Shown: piece after piece, positions 51,256 to 60,706 of the stretch
How the letters are laid out: each line of letters opens with the position of its first letter
Position numbering within the stretch: the first letter of the stretch is position 1
Assembly (NCBI RefSeq): GCF_023740735.1
Contig: NZ_JAMRXH010000006.1
Span: 124,001 to 188,000, forward strand
Origin: Nocardia sp. CDC159
GTDB lineage: Bacteria > Actinomycetota > Actinomycetes > Mycobacteriales > Mycobacteriaceae
Length of the DNA: 64,000 nucleotides
Direction of reading: 5' to 3'
The notes under the pieces: generated by a model
Seen by the model: only the letters and a program-made list of their open reading frames with translations
What the model was told of the DNA's origin: nothing
The model's database searches: none
Program-made: the position numbers and the translations under genes

Positions 51256-53667
51256 CTATCCGGTTCGATCGACGGTGATGCGGTCGATACGCAGCACCGT
51301 CTCACCGTCTCGCTCACCTGTCCACAGCTGCCGCGCGGCCGACATCCGCAAGTGGTCCACCTGCTGCGCCCCGGGGGCCGCCACGATCCGCTGAATGCGC
51401 AGTTCGCCCTCCGGCGCGCCGTGCACCGAGCGAATCGCCGCCTCGATCGCGGCGGGCGCGATCCCGTGTTGCGGTGGGTAGGGGGTGGTCCACAGATCCG
51501 CACCCGACAGGGCTGGCAACGGCGTCTCGTACCAGCCCTGTCGGTGGACCCAGCGGGGTCGCTCGAAGAGCAGACCCGTCCACGGGGAGCGGCCACCGCT
51601 GTCGAGATCGGTTGTGGCCGAGACATTCTCGGTTTCGGTGTGCCGCACGGGCGCCAGCTCGGGCGGATCGGTCAGATATCGCAGCCGCGCGGAGCCGACG
51701 CGCGCGCCGCGGTCGGTTTCCACGCGCACCGTGACCACCCAGGCGTCGTCGGTCCGGGCGCCGGTCGCGTGGGTGGTGAACCGGGTCTGGCGGCCCGGTT
51801 CGAGGATCAGCTCGGACAAGTCGACGACGATGTCGCGTATATCGGCCAGATGCTGCGGTGGCCATCCCTCCGGCACGACCCAGTCGGCGACCGAGCACAT
51901 CTGTTCCAACAGCACCGAGACCGGCAGCGCCGGGCGCTCCGCCACGCGGAACTCGGCGAGGCAGGGATGGTGTCCGGCCCGATATCCGACCACGCTGCGA
52001 ATCTGGCGGAACGGCTCGAAGTCGACGACGCGACCGAGAAAGAACGCCAGCGCATGCAGCCTCGGCAGATCCGGATGCCCGGTGAACAACCAGAATCCAC
52101 GCAGCTGGCTGGGAACCAGCGCGGTGCCGACCTGGCCGATGAACATCACTTCCCGTGTCGTGCCCGCGCGAATCTCGGCTATCCACCGGCGCACGCCGTC
52201 CGCCGGGTCGACCGTCGACACATATCGGACCGCGGCGTCGTAGTTGGCGATGACGCCGAGCCGCTCCCATGTCGGCCAGCAGATCGTCTGCACCGGCAGA
52301 CCGTGAGTGTTGCGCGCCCACGACCCGAGCCGCGCGAGCGCCTCGTTACCCGCGGCGTAGTCGAGCTGTCCGATCATTCCGCTCATCCGGCCGGCGAGCG
52401 AGCCGACGTTGCAGAACACGCGCAGCGTCGCACGGCGATCGGGATGGGCCAAGACCGCACGAACGAGGTTCGCGAATCCGGCCGCCTTGACGTGGACGGT
52501 GTGCACGACCTCGCCCGGGTCCTTGTGATCCAGCCGTTTCGGCTTGTCGACGCCCGCATTGTGCACGATCACCGTCGGCGCGGGCAGCCGAGCGAAGAGT
52601 GCGGCCACCTGGTCGGGGTCGGCGACATCGCACGGTATGTAGTCGATGCGAAGTCCCGCCGCGGCCGCGGTTTCCAGATTCGCGTGCACCATGCGTAGCT
52701 CGACCTCGCGGCGCTCGGCGGCACGCGCGTCGCGCAGCTCGGTCGGCGTTCGGCAGGCGGCGATGCGTCGGCGGCATCGGCGCCGATGGTCGTCCTCGTC
52801 CGTCGACAGCCACGGCTCGTCCACGGGCAGTCTGCTGCGTCCGGTCACCACGACCCGGCAGCCGGTGGTCTCGGCCAGGCCGCGAGCGAGCGCGAAGCCG
52901 ACCCCGCGCGCACCTCCCGAGATCAGGACGAGATCGTCGCCGGTCAGATCGAACCGCGGTGGCCCGACCTCCCGCCGACGAGCCGTCAGCGCATATCGGA
53001 CGCCGTCGCGATAGCCGATCTCGTATAGATCCCACGACGTCGTCTCCTCGATCACCCAGGCGCCGAGCACATCCGGATCGGACCGGTCCACGTCGAGCAC
53101 CTTGACCGCGACGTTCGGCAGCTCCCGAGGCAGCGACTTGGCAAGCCCCGCCCAGATGCCGCCGAGTGGTTGCGGCGGTGCGGAATCGTCGTATGCCATC
53201 CGGCCGCCGAGTTCGGTGACGACCAGATACCAGCAGTGGTCGGCCCTGGTGTCGATGCTCCAGTCGGGATAGCGGTGCTGCAGCATCCGGGTCGTGCGCG
53301 CCAGGGCGGCCTGCCAGGGGACACCCTCCAACCGGTAGGGCACGCCCGTCACGTTCAGGTCGACGATGCCGTCCCAGTTCGTGCGAGCGGGTCGAGTATC
53401 CGGTGAGCACTCGTCGACGTCGGCTCCGGTCGCCCGCAGCACCCGCGCCAGGCCCGCCACCAGTTCGCTGTTCTCGCCGAGGACCAGCAGATTTCGCCGC
53501 GGCCAGGTGGTGCGGTCACCCGGTGCACGCGGGGCCGGGACCGGTTCCCATTCGAACCGCAGGAGAGGGCGGACGAACGAATCGGTATCGAAGGCGGTGC
53601 GATGCGGGCGGACCGCACCGCACTCGCCGCCGCGGTTTCGCTCGCCCGGACCACCGCTGCCGCTCAC
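51256..53667 (-). CDS. PKS protein B: ketoreductase plus degenerate dehydratase
   Basis: 803 residues, last gene of a five-gene operon. The GTG at 53667 overlaps the P450 stop (GTGA). Residues 55-235 look like the structural half of a KR (LLVLGENSELVAGLARVL, GGIWAGLAKSLPRELPNVAVKVLDVD). Residues 243-480 are the catalytic KR: GGARGVG at 251-257 and Tyr437/Asn441 in QLDYAAGNEAL. From about 530 a double-hotdog dehydratase follows, but the HxxxGxxxxP motif reads FRVAERPALP: the catalytic His is Phe573 and the Gly is Glu577. The DH is therefore probably inactive or structural. KR substrate: beta-ketoacyl-ACP, by inference. Confidence 0.82.
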   Translation of the reverse strand: MSGSGGPGERNRGGECGAVRPHRTAFDTDSFVRPLLRFEWEPVPAPRAPGDRTTWPRRNLLVLGENSELVAGLARVLRATGADVDECSPDTRPARTNWDGIVDLNVTGVPYRLEGVPWQAALARTTRMLQHRYPDWSIDTRADHCWYLVVTELGGRMAYDDSAPPQPLGGIWAGLAKSLPRELPNVAVKVLDVDRSDPDVLGAWVIEETTSWDLYEIGYRDGVRYALTARRREVGPPRFDLTGDDLVLISGGARGVGFALARGLAETTGCRVVVTGRSRLPVDEPWLSTDEDDHRRRCRRRIAACRTPTELRDARAAERREVELRMVHANLETAAAAGLRIDYIPCDVADPDQVAALFARLPAPTVIVHNAGVDKPKRLDHKDPGEVVHTVHVKAAGFANLVRAVLAHPDRRATLRVFCNVGSLAGRMSGMIGQLDYAAGNEALARLGSWARNTHGLPVQTICWPTWERLGVIANYDAAVRYVSTVDPADGVRRWIAEIRAGTTREVMFIGQVGTALVPSQLRGFWLFTGHPDLPRLHALAFFLGRVVDFEPFRQIRSVVGYRAGHHPCLAEFRVAERPALPVSVLLEQMCSVADWVVPEGWPPQHLADIRDIVVDLSELILEPGRQTRFTTHATGARTDDAWVVTVRVETDRGARVGSARLRYLTDPPELAPVRHTETENVSATTDLDSGGRSPWTGLLFERPRWVHRQGWYETPLPALSGADLWTTPYPPQHGIAPAAIEAAIRSVHGAPEGELRIQRIVAAPGAQQVDHLRMSAARQLWTGERDGETVLRIDRITVDRTG

Positions 53668-55049
53668 ACCCGTTCCTCCAGAACGACCCGCAGGCCGTCC
53701 CGCGGGAAAAGCGTGATGTAGGTGCCGAAACGGAATTGCCCGCCGCCGACCAACCGGAGCCGGAAGCGCTGAGCGACCATGGCGATCGTCGTGATCGCGG
53801 TCGCCATCGCCAACGATTTGCCGATGCACAGCCGCCGGCCACCACCGAACGGGAAGTACGCGAACCGGTGCCGCCCGGCGTCGCACCCGTCGCGAAAACG
53901 ACTGGGGTCGAACGCCTCCGGGTCGCGCCAGTGCTCGGGTGAGCGGTGCGTGCCGTACATGCTGAGCAGCACGGTCGTATTCGGCGGCAACCGGTAGCCC
54001 GCCAGTTCGTCCTCGTCCACGCTGTCGCGCGGGATCTGCCACACCGGCGGGTACAGGCGCAGCGCCTCCTCGACCACCGACCGGGTGAGGACGAGGTCGT
54101 CGAGCTGGTCGGGCCTCGGCGGGCGGCCGGTGAGAACACGGTCGACCTCCTCCTCCACCTCCCGCCGCACCTGCGGGTGGCGGGCCAATTCGTAGAGGGT
54201 CCAGCACAGCGCCTGTCCGGTCGTATCGGTACCTGCCAGCAGCAGCGTCCGCAGATTCGCGATGATGGATTCGTCGGACAGGTCGGACCGCAGCAGCAGC
54301 GTGGCGACGTCGTTACCGAGTTCCCCGGTGCGGCGCCGGTCCAGCACCCGCTCGACGATGCCGCGCAAAACCCGCTCCGACCGGTTCTTCTCCTGGTTGT
54401 ACCTGGTCGGAATCCGGGTCGGGATCATCTCGTTCACACCGTGGATGGTCGCCGTGTACATCACCTTCGATGCGATCGCCGCCGCTTCCGAGTAGCCGAG
54501 ACCCGGTTCGGACAGGTCCCGGCTCACCAGCGCCTCACCGACCACCCGTGCCGTAATGTTCATCAGGTCGGGTGCCACGTCCACCGGGCGGCCGTCGTGG
54601 GCCAACCGCTCCCACCGGCGCAACATGTCCTGATTCGCTGGCACCGCCTCGGCGGCGTGTTCGTGCACGCGCGCCGGTGCGAAACCGGGCTGCACCACCT
54701 TGCGGTGCGGGCGCCACTGCTGATCGTCGAGGGTGAGCAGGCCGGTACCCATGGGACCGAAGAACCCTTTGTAGAGCACTCCGCGGCGGTAGTTGTCGGG
54801 ATTGGTCCGCAGCACGTGCTCGATGGCCGACGGCTCGGTGACCTGAACGAACGGAACCGGCATCGGCACCGGGACGAGGGGGCCGTAGGTCTGCTGGGTG
54901 TCGAGGGTGAATCCGAGCTGGTTTTTCAGGTAGCGGGGGGCGACACCGATCAGCGGTAATCCCTTCGGGCCCTTCGGCAGTGGACAGGCCGCGGTCTCGG
55001 CCCCGGTCACCGGGCAGGAACCGGCGTTCTTCCTGAGGTGGGTGGCCAT
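53664..55049 (-). CDS. Cytochrome P450 within the polyketide operon
   Basis: 461 residues. The I-helix oxygen site is LLLAGTDTTGQAL, the K-helix ExxR is in EEALRLYPP, and the haem loop is FPFGGGRRLCIG with Cys408. The region RRGVLYKGFFGPMGTGLLTLDDQQWRPHRKVVQPGFAPARV is typical of fatty-acid- and lipid-type P450s (CYP4/CYP102-like). No reductase or ferredoxin is fused or adjacent. It probably oxidises the acyl chain or product made by the surrounding synthase. It lies nine bases after the upstream KR-DH gene and overlaps the next by four. Confidence 0.92.
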   Translation of the reverse strand: MATHLRKNAGSCPVTGAETAACPLPKGPKGLPLIGVAPRYLKNQLGFTLDTQQTYGPLVPVPMPVPFVQVTEPSAIEHVLRTNPDNYRRGVLYKGFFGPMGTGLLTLDDQQWRPHRKVVQPGFAPARVHEHAAEAVPANQDMLRRWERLAHDGRPVDVAPDLMNITARVVGEALVSRDLSEPGLGYSEAAAIASKVMYTATIHGVNEMIPTRIPTRYNQEKNRSERVLRGIVERVLDRRRTGELGNDVATLLLRSDLSDESIIANLRTLLLAGTDTTGQALCWTLYELARHPQVRREVEEEVDRVLTGRPPRPDQLDDLVLTRSVVEEALRLYPPVWQIPRDSVDEDELAGYRLPPNTTVLLSMYGTHRSPEHWRDPEAFDPSRFRDGCDAGRHRFAYFPFGGGRRLCIGKSLAMATAITTIAMVAQRFRLRLVGGGQFRFGTYITLFPRDGLRVVLEERV

Positions 55050-55058
55050 TGGACTCTC

Positions 55059-57719
55059 CTATGTTCTGTTCTCCGAGGCGTATTCGCGATCGAAGCGCCG
55101 ACGATCGATGTACCCGCCGGTCGCCCGGTCGACATAGCCGACGATGGTGCCCAGGATGTCTTTGACCTGCAGCAGCACGGCGCCGTCGGCGGCGACGGCA
55201 AGCGCGCGATTGTCCGGCGGATCGTCCTCCAGATTCAGGTCGACCGGCGTTACGTACAGCTGCACCGGGCGCGCGGATTCGGCGAGCGAGAGGTCTGTAT
55301 GCCGTCCGTAGATATCGATGCGCCGGATGTACCGGGGCACCGCCACCGGTATCCACCGCCCGGACACCTTCTCCAGCACCCCGACCCGGACCAGCCCGTC
55401 CAGGAGCACCGACGGCACGAGCAGGTCGGGAAACCAGCGGCGCACCGCCTCGGCGTCGAGGTTCAGCCGTCCTCGCCGGCCGACCGGATGCAGCCTGGTG
55501 TCGGTGGTCGATTCGAATACCTCGCGCAACAGGACCGGCGAATCCGGCACATGATAGGGATCGAGTATGGGCTCACTCCCGTTCTCGTCCCAGTGGTCCC
55601 AGCGCGGTGACGGGGTCGGGGTGTCGCGCAGCCGTACCCGCACCGAGAAATGCAGTTTGTCCTCGACCAGAACGGTGCCCCCGGGCGATACGACGTCGCC
55701 GAAGACCCGGACCGCCACGACCGACTCGACCTCGTCGTGGCGGCACAGTTCGGCGTGCATCCGCTTGGATTGCGGGCGTTGCGGGCCGTACACGCGCAGG
55801 AACGATTCGAGCCGCAGATCTTCGAACACGACTGGTATGCGGTCGGGCACCAGCGTGACGGCGGCCTCGGCGGCGAGTTCGGGAACGAACGTCCCCGGCA
55901 GGGTCGGATAGCCGTCGACCAGATGCATCGCCAGATAGCCGTCGCGCGCGAGATCGAAGCTGCGGGTGACGATGAGCTCGGTCGGGGACAGCCGCCGCAC
56001 GGCATCGACATACGGCAGTGACGGCGCCGGCGGTCCGTCGTCACCGTTCTCGCAGAACGGCAGGTATCCGGGTATCGCGGCGGTGATGGCGGCGCGTTCC
56101 CTGTCACCGAACAACACCGTCGCCGGGGCGGGCTCCGCCGCCTCGAGTTCCGCCAGGAAATGGGCGATGCCCTCGGCGGTGGGCATGGCGGTGAACTGAC
56201 CGCGCTTCTCCAGGAAGTCACGCATGATCGGCGTCGAGCCGAGCCCGATGTCACGCCACAGGGTCCAACCGATGGTGAACTCGTCACCGTCCGCGCTTTC
56301 GGCGGCGGTGTAGAGAAAGTCGTTCGCCGACGCGTAGTCGGTTTCGCCGATCTGGCCGGTGAATCCGACGAACGAGCCGAAGTTGCACCAGCGCCGCGGC
56401 GGCTCGGCCCCGAAGGCGTCGCGGAGATTGAGGTAGGTGTGCACCTTCAGGTCGCGCACGGTGCGGAAGTCCGCCCTCGTCTTGGTCGCGATGGCGGCGG
56501 CGCGGTTGGTGCCGGCGATGTTGAGCAGCAGGTCGACCCGTCCGTGGTCGGCGAGTACGGACGCGACGACGGTGCGCACGTCGTCGGGGTCGCGCAGGTC
56601 GCACCGCCGGTATTCGACCCGGCCCGGGCCGCACCGGCTCTCCAATGCCGACAGGGTGCCCTGAATCGCGCGCGCGTCCTGCAGCCGGTCGAATCGCGCG
56701 CTGGCCTCCGCGACCGACACCCGATCCGGACCGCCGGTCACCCTCCGGATGAACTGCGCACGATCCTCCTCGGGTGCGTTGTCCCCCAATGCGGTTCGGC
56801 CGAGAACGACGATCCGGCACCGATACCGCTGCGCCAGCGCGTCGAGTAGCGGCGCTCCGATCCCTCGCGCGCCACCGGCCGCCAGCACGACCGAGTTCGA
56901 GGTCAGCCTCGGCCCACCGGGCGTGGCGGCGCGACGTCGCGCCCGCGGTGTCGTGCGACGGCCGCGTTCGTAGTAGACGACTGGCAGCAACTGCTCGGCG
57001 GCCAGTTCACGCGCGCCGAGGTCGAGGGCGGCGGCGACCGCCGCGTCGTCGTGCACGGTGGCGATGATCGGAACCGAAGCCATCTCCAGCGCAAGGCTTT
57101 TCACGAATCCGGTGAACAGTCCGGTGAAGGGGCGGCCGATTCCGTCCAGCACGGTGACCAGCAGCGAGCAATCGCCGGGCCCGGCGTCGAACCATTCGCT
57201 GGCGGCGCGAGCCGCGAGAAAGGTGAACTCGTGCAGCCGCAACAATGCCCGGACGGGCTCGGACCAGTGCGCGGTGTGCAGCCGACCGTCGGTGCACTCG
57301 ACGATCACCCGGATATGCCGCGGGCGCCGCGCGCGGATCTCCGCCAACGCGGAGTCGAAGTCCGCATCGTCGGCGCCCGTCACGACCGCGAGCGCGGACG
57401 GCGGCATGGGGAGGGCGGCCAGTGCCGCCGTGGAGTTCGTCAACACGAGCGCGTCGGCCGGGATCGGTTGTGCGGCAGGCCCGGTCGGGTGCAGCGGGCG
57501 TTCGGCACGCACGAGAACATGGCGGTCCAGCAGCCGCTGCTCCGGTACCGTCGTTTCGGCATGCTCCTGGTCGGAATCCGCCCGGGTCGGGCGGCGCAGA
57601 CGAAGCGTGCGGGCGGCGATGGCGGCGTCGGCCCGCAATTCGATGGCGAGTTCCTTCGCCGGGCCGGTCAGCCAGGCGATGAGTTCGCGTCCGCCGTCCG
57701 CGCCGAGAAATGTGGTCAT
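55059..57719 (-). CDS. PKS protein A: ketoreductase plus dehydratase
   Basis: 886 residues. The ATG at 57719 overlaps the stop of the ketosynthase gene (ATGA). Residues 90-250 form a structural KR-like part (GRPFTGLFTGFVKSLALEM). Residues 275-500 are the catalytic KR with GGARGIG at 282-288, Ser449, Tyr462 and Asn466 (DYASAND). A double-hotdog DH occupies about 585-880, with an intact HLVDGYPTLP motif (His599, HxxxGxxxxP) and a likely catalytic Asp774 in VLLDGLV. The KR-DH pair would reduce and dehydrate beta-ketoacyl chains on the ACP. No carrier domain is present, so it must act on the separate ACP. Confidence 0.85.
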   Translation of the reverse strand: MTTFLGADGGRELIAWLTGPAKELAIELRADAAIAARTLRLRRPTRADSDQEHAETTVPEQRLLDRHVLVRAERPLHPTGPAAQPIPADALVLTNSTAALAALPMPPSALAVVTGADDADFDSALAEIRARRPRHIRVIVECTDGRLHTAHWSEPVRALLRLHEFTFLAARAASEWFDAGPGDCSLLVTVLDGIGRPFTGLFTGFVKSLALEMASVPIIATVHDDAAVAAALDLGARELAAEQLLPVVYYERGRRTTPRARRRAATPGGPRLTSNSVVLAAGGARGIGAPLLDALAQRYRCRIVVLGRTALGDNAPEEDRAQFIRRVTGGPDRVSVAEASARFDRLQDARAIQGTLSALESRCGPGRVEYRRCDLRDPDDVRTVVASVLADHGRVDLLLNIAGTNRAAAIATKTRADFRTVRDLKVHTYLNLRDAFGAEPPRRWCNFGSFVGFTGQIGETDYASANDFLYTAAESADGDEFTIGWTLWRDIGLGSTPIMRDFLEKRGQFTAMPTAEGIAHFLAELEAAEPAPATVLFGDRERAAITAAIPGYLPFCENGDDGPPAPSLPYVDAVRRLSPTELIVTRSFDLARDGYLAMHLVDGYPTLPGTFVPELAAEAAVTLVPDRIPVVFEDLRLESFLRVYGPQRPQSKRMHAELCRHDEVESVVAVRVFGDVVSPGGTVLVEDKLHFSVRVRLRDTPTPSPRWDHWDENGSEPILDPYHVPDSPVLLREVFESTTDTRLHPVGRRGRLNLDAEAVRRWFPDLLVPSVLLDGLVRVGVLEKVSGRWIPVAVPRYIRRIDIYGRHTDLSLAESARPVQLYVTPVDLNLEDDPPDNRALAVAADGAVLLQVKDILGTIVGYVDRATGGYIDRRRFDREYASENRT

Positions 57720-60706
57720 CGGATCTGCTCCAGTTCCGCGAGGATCGGCAGGTTCTCCCGCTCGGCGGTGTGGCGATCGGTGACCGCGAACAGGAAAGCG
57801 CCCTCGCCGATGTCCGCGTCGGCGTGGGGGAGCCGGTCGGAGAGCAGCCGTCGCAAGCATTCGAGGCTGTTGCCGTTGACCCCGGCGACCAGTGCCAGTT
57901 CGATGTCGCCGAACTCGAGATATCGCGCGGCGACGTCGAAAGCGTCCGCGAGAGAGGCATTTCCGCCGTCGACCGTAATGCTCAGGCCGCACAGGTCGAA
58001 GTAGTTGCACAGGCGGGCGGCGATGACGTTGGGCATCTCTCCGGGGAAGGAGTCCTCGGTGGGCGCCGCGATCCGCTCGTTCACATCCTCCCGCACCTGT
58101 TTCACCAACGCGACCAGCGCCTCGGGGTCCGTGCTCGAGGCCGCCGCGCGCATCAGTTCGTCGCCGTAGGCACGCAGCGCGTACAGGACCGCGTTACGGG
58201 TCGGACCGGTATGCCCCACCACGACTCCGACCGATTCGCGGTGGCGACGACAGTAGTCGTGGATGCGCGGGTCCAGGCGCCGCATGCATTCGACGATCAT
58301 CAACTGGGTGCGGTCGGTGGCGCGGACGGTCGCGGGCGGTATCCGCAGGTGTGGGAACGGCGGGCTCGGATAGTGCGGCCCGAAGGTGTGGCGACCGCCG
58401 CGGGGCCGGGCGGCCCACTCTGCGATGCCGTCGGGCTCGACGCCGCCGACCTGTGCCGACCGGCCGACCACCACCAGCGGCGCGCGGTGGGGCGCACCGC
58501 CGTATCCGCAGCGCGGGGACAGGTCCGGGCGGTGCTCCTGTACGAGCAGGTGGGCGTTGGTGCCGCCGAATCCGAATCCGGACACCGCGACGGTGCGCGG
58601 GCGGTCGTCGCGCCGCGGAAACGGCATCGGTGCGGTCGGGATCGTCAGGTTCGTCGAGGCGAGTCGGAAGCGGTCCGGGGCCGCGGTGAACCGGTACTGG
58701 GCCGGGATGAGGTCGTGCCGCAGCGCCAGCAGGGCATGGATCACCGACACCACCCCGGCCGCCCACCCGGTGTGGCCGATCAGCGATTTGTTGGAGGTCA
58801 CCGGCACCGTATCCGAACCGCCGTACATGGTGCGCAGACCGTCGAACTCCACCTCGTCACCGGCCGGGGTTCCGGTCGCGTGGGCGATCACCCAATCCAC
58901 TTCGGCGGCGCCCACCCCGGATTTGCGCAGCGCCCGGGAGGTGGCGAGTTCCTGTCCGGCCCGGGCCGGTGCGTAGATCGCCCGGCCCTTCCCATCGGCG
59001 GACAGGCCGACCCCGGCGATGAGCCCGAGCACCCGATCACCATCCGCCCGCGCACGCGAGAGTCGTTTCAGCACAACGGCTCCGGCGCCATCGGAGAACA
59101 GGACGCCGTCGGCGTCGCGATCCAGCGCGCGCAGCTCCCCGGTGCGCGAGAGTCCGCCCAGTTTGGAGAACAGCACCGAACCGCTCGGCGCGAGCGCGAA
59201 GGCGCCGCCGCAGACGGCGATGTCGGCACGGTCGGCCAACAGATCGCGCAGGCCCAGATCGATCGAGTAGAGCGACGACGAGCACGCCGTATCGACCATG
59301 AACAGCCGGGTGTCCTCGGGTAGCACGCCGGCGATGGCGCGCCTGCCGATCGCGTACGGCAAGGGGCTTTCGCCGTCGACGCGGCCGTGCGGCAGGGCGC
59401 CGTCGAGCAGATTCGCTACCTCGTCGCTCAGATGGCTCATCCGGCCGGTCGAGGCGAGCATCGCTGCGAGTTCGGCGCGGACGAGGGTCTCCTCCAGGTG
59501 CTGGCTGCCGTCCGGCGTGTACCCGAAGCAGGCGGTGACCCTGTCTCCGGGCGTTCGCACGACACCGTCGAGTGCCTGAAATATGCTGTGCCGCAACCAT
59601 AGTTCGGTGAAATCGGATCGCTCGTCGACACCCTCGGCGGCGAGTGCCGGATGTGGCCGCAATGCGGTGAGGAATCCCGAGCGCCGCTGGTAGTTCTTGT
59701 CCGCGGCGGTCGGGTCGGGATCATGGAAGCTGTCGACGGGCCAGCGGTCGGCGGGGACCTCGACGAACAGTTCCGCACCGTCGGTCAGCAACGACCAGAA
59801 CTCGGCGGGATCGGAGGCCCCCGGCACCGCGAGGCCCATACCGACCACCGCGATCGGATCGGAATCATCTGCCCCGCGTGGTATTTCGACCGGATCGGAG
59901 ACCGTCGCCGCGGGCCGCGCGGTGGTCGGCGCCATCACGCTGCGCTGCAGTGACAGTCCGCCGTCGGCCAGCAGCGTCTGTCCGGTGATCCAGCCGGCGG
60001 CGGGTGAGGCGAGCAGCATCACCACATTGGCGAGGTCGTCGGGGACGGCGAGGCGGCCGAGCGGAGTCGCCGCCCGGGTATTCGCACCCATCGATTCGAA
60101 GTCGGGGAACATCCGGCCGACGGGGTTGTCGATCAGTCCGGCCGACGCGGTATTGACGCGGATGCCGTCGGCGGCGAACTCGGCCGCCAGATATCTGGTC
60201 AGCGCCTCGAGCCCGGCCTTGGAGACACCCACCCCCACGTAGTTCGCGGGTGCGGTGCCGGCCCCGATCGAGGACACGTTGACGATGCAGCCGACCTCGG
60301 ATCGGGCCAGCAGTGGACGAGCGGCTCGCGCACACCAGAGTGCGCCCTTGACGTTGGTCGCGAACGCCTGGTCGAGATGCTGTTCGGTCAGTTCGTCCCA
60401 GCCCGCGAACACGCCGGTCGCGGCGTTGTTCACCAGCACGTCGAGCCGGCCGTAGTCGTCCTCGAGCTGGTGGAACATGCGCTCGACCTGGTTCTGTTTG
60501 GCGACCGAGGCACGCAGCACCCCACAGCGGTGACCGTCTCGAACCAGTTCCGCGGCAAGGGCTTTCGCCGCGTCGTAAGAGTGGAAGCAGTTGATGATGA
60601 CGGTGGCGCCGGCGGCGGCGAGTCTGCGAACGATCCGCTGACCGACGCTGCCGGCGCCTCCGGTGACCAGGGCGACTCGGTCCCGGAAGTCGTCTGCCGC
60701 GTTCAT
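57716..60706 (-). CDS. Fusion of FabL-like enoyl reductase, ketosynthase and truncated chain-length-factor-like domain
   Basis: 996 residues; the ATG at 60706 overlaps the AT-ACP stop. Residues 8-255 are an SDR with TGGAGSVG and the spacing Tyr156-x6-Lys163, the enoyl-ACP reductase arrangement rather than Tyr-x3-Lys; NYVGVGVSKAGLEALTRYLA closely resembles B. subtilis FabL. Residues 282-725 are a complete ketosynthase: Cys475 (VDTACSSS), His609 (HATGTP) and His645 (NKSLIGH). Residues 744-996 look like the first half of a second KS whose cysteine position is Asn916 (TVDGGNASLA), so it resembles a chain-length factor and stops short. It would extend and fully reduce an ACP-bound chain. I know of no described enzyme with this domain order. 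Confidence 0.82.
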   Translation of the reverse strand: MNAADDFRDRVALVTGGAGSVGQRIVRRLAAAGATVIINCFHSYDAAKALAAELVRDGHRCGVLRASVAKQNQVERMFHQLEDDYGRLDVLVNNAATGVFAGWDELTEQHLDQAFATNVKGALWCARAARPLLARSEVGCIVNVSSIGAGTAPANYVGVGVSKAGLEALTRYLAAEFAADGIRVNTASAGLIDNPVGRMFPDFESMGANTRAATPLGRLAVPDDLANVVMLLASPAAGWITGQTLLADGGLSLQRSVMAPTTARPAATVSDPVEIPRGADDSDPIAVVGMGLAVPGASDPAEFWSLLTDGAELFVEVPADRWPVDSFHDPDPTAADKNYQRRSGFLTALRPHPALAAEGVDERSDFTELWLRHSIFQALDGVVRTPGDRVTACFGYTPDGSQHLEETLVRAELAAMLASTGRMSHLSDEVANLLDGALPHGRVDGESPLPYAIGRRAIAGVLPEDTRLFMVDTACSSSLYSIDLGLRDLLADRADIAVCGGAFALAPSGSVLFSKLGGLSRTGELRALDRDADGVLFSDGAGAVVLKRLSRARADGDRVLGLIAGVGLSADGKGRAIYAPARAGQELATSRALRKSGVGAAEVDWVIAHATGTPAGDEVEFDGLRTMYGGSDTVPVTSNKSLIGHTGWAAGVVSVIHALLALRHDLIPAQYRFTAAPDRFRLASTNLTIPTAPMPFPRRDDRPRTVAVSGFGFGGTNAHLLVQEHRPDLSPRCGYGGAPHRAPLVVVGRSAQVGGVEPDGIAEWAARPRGGRHTFGPHYPSPPFPHLRIPPATVRATDRTQLMIVECMRRLDPRIHDYCRRHRESVGVVVGHTGPTRNAVLYALRAYGDELMRAAASSTDPEALVALVKQVREDVNERIAAPTEDSFPGEMPNVIAARLCNYFDLCGLSITVDGGNASLADAFDVAARYLEFGDIELALVAGVNGNSLECLRRLLSDRLPHADADIGEGAFLFAVTDRHTAERENLPILAELEQIR

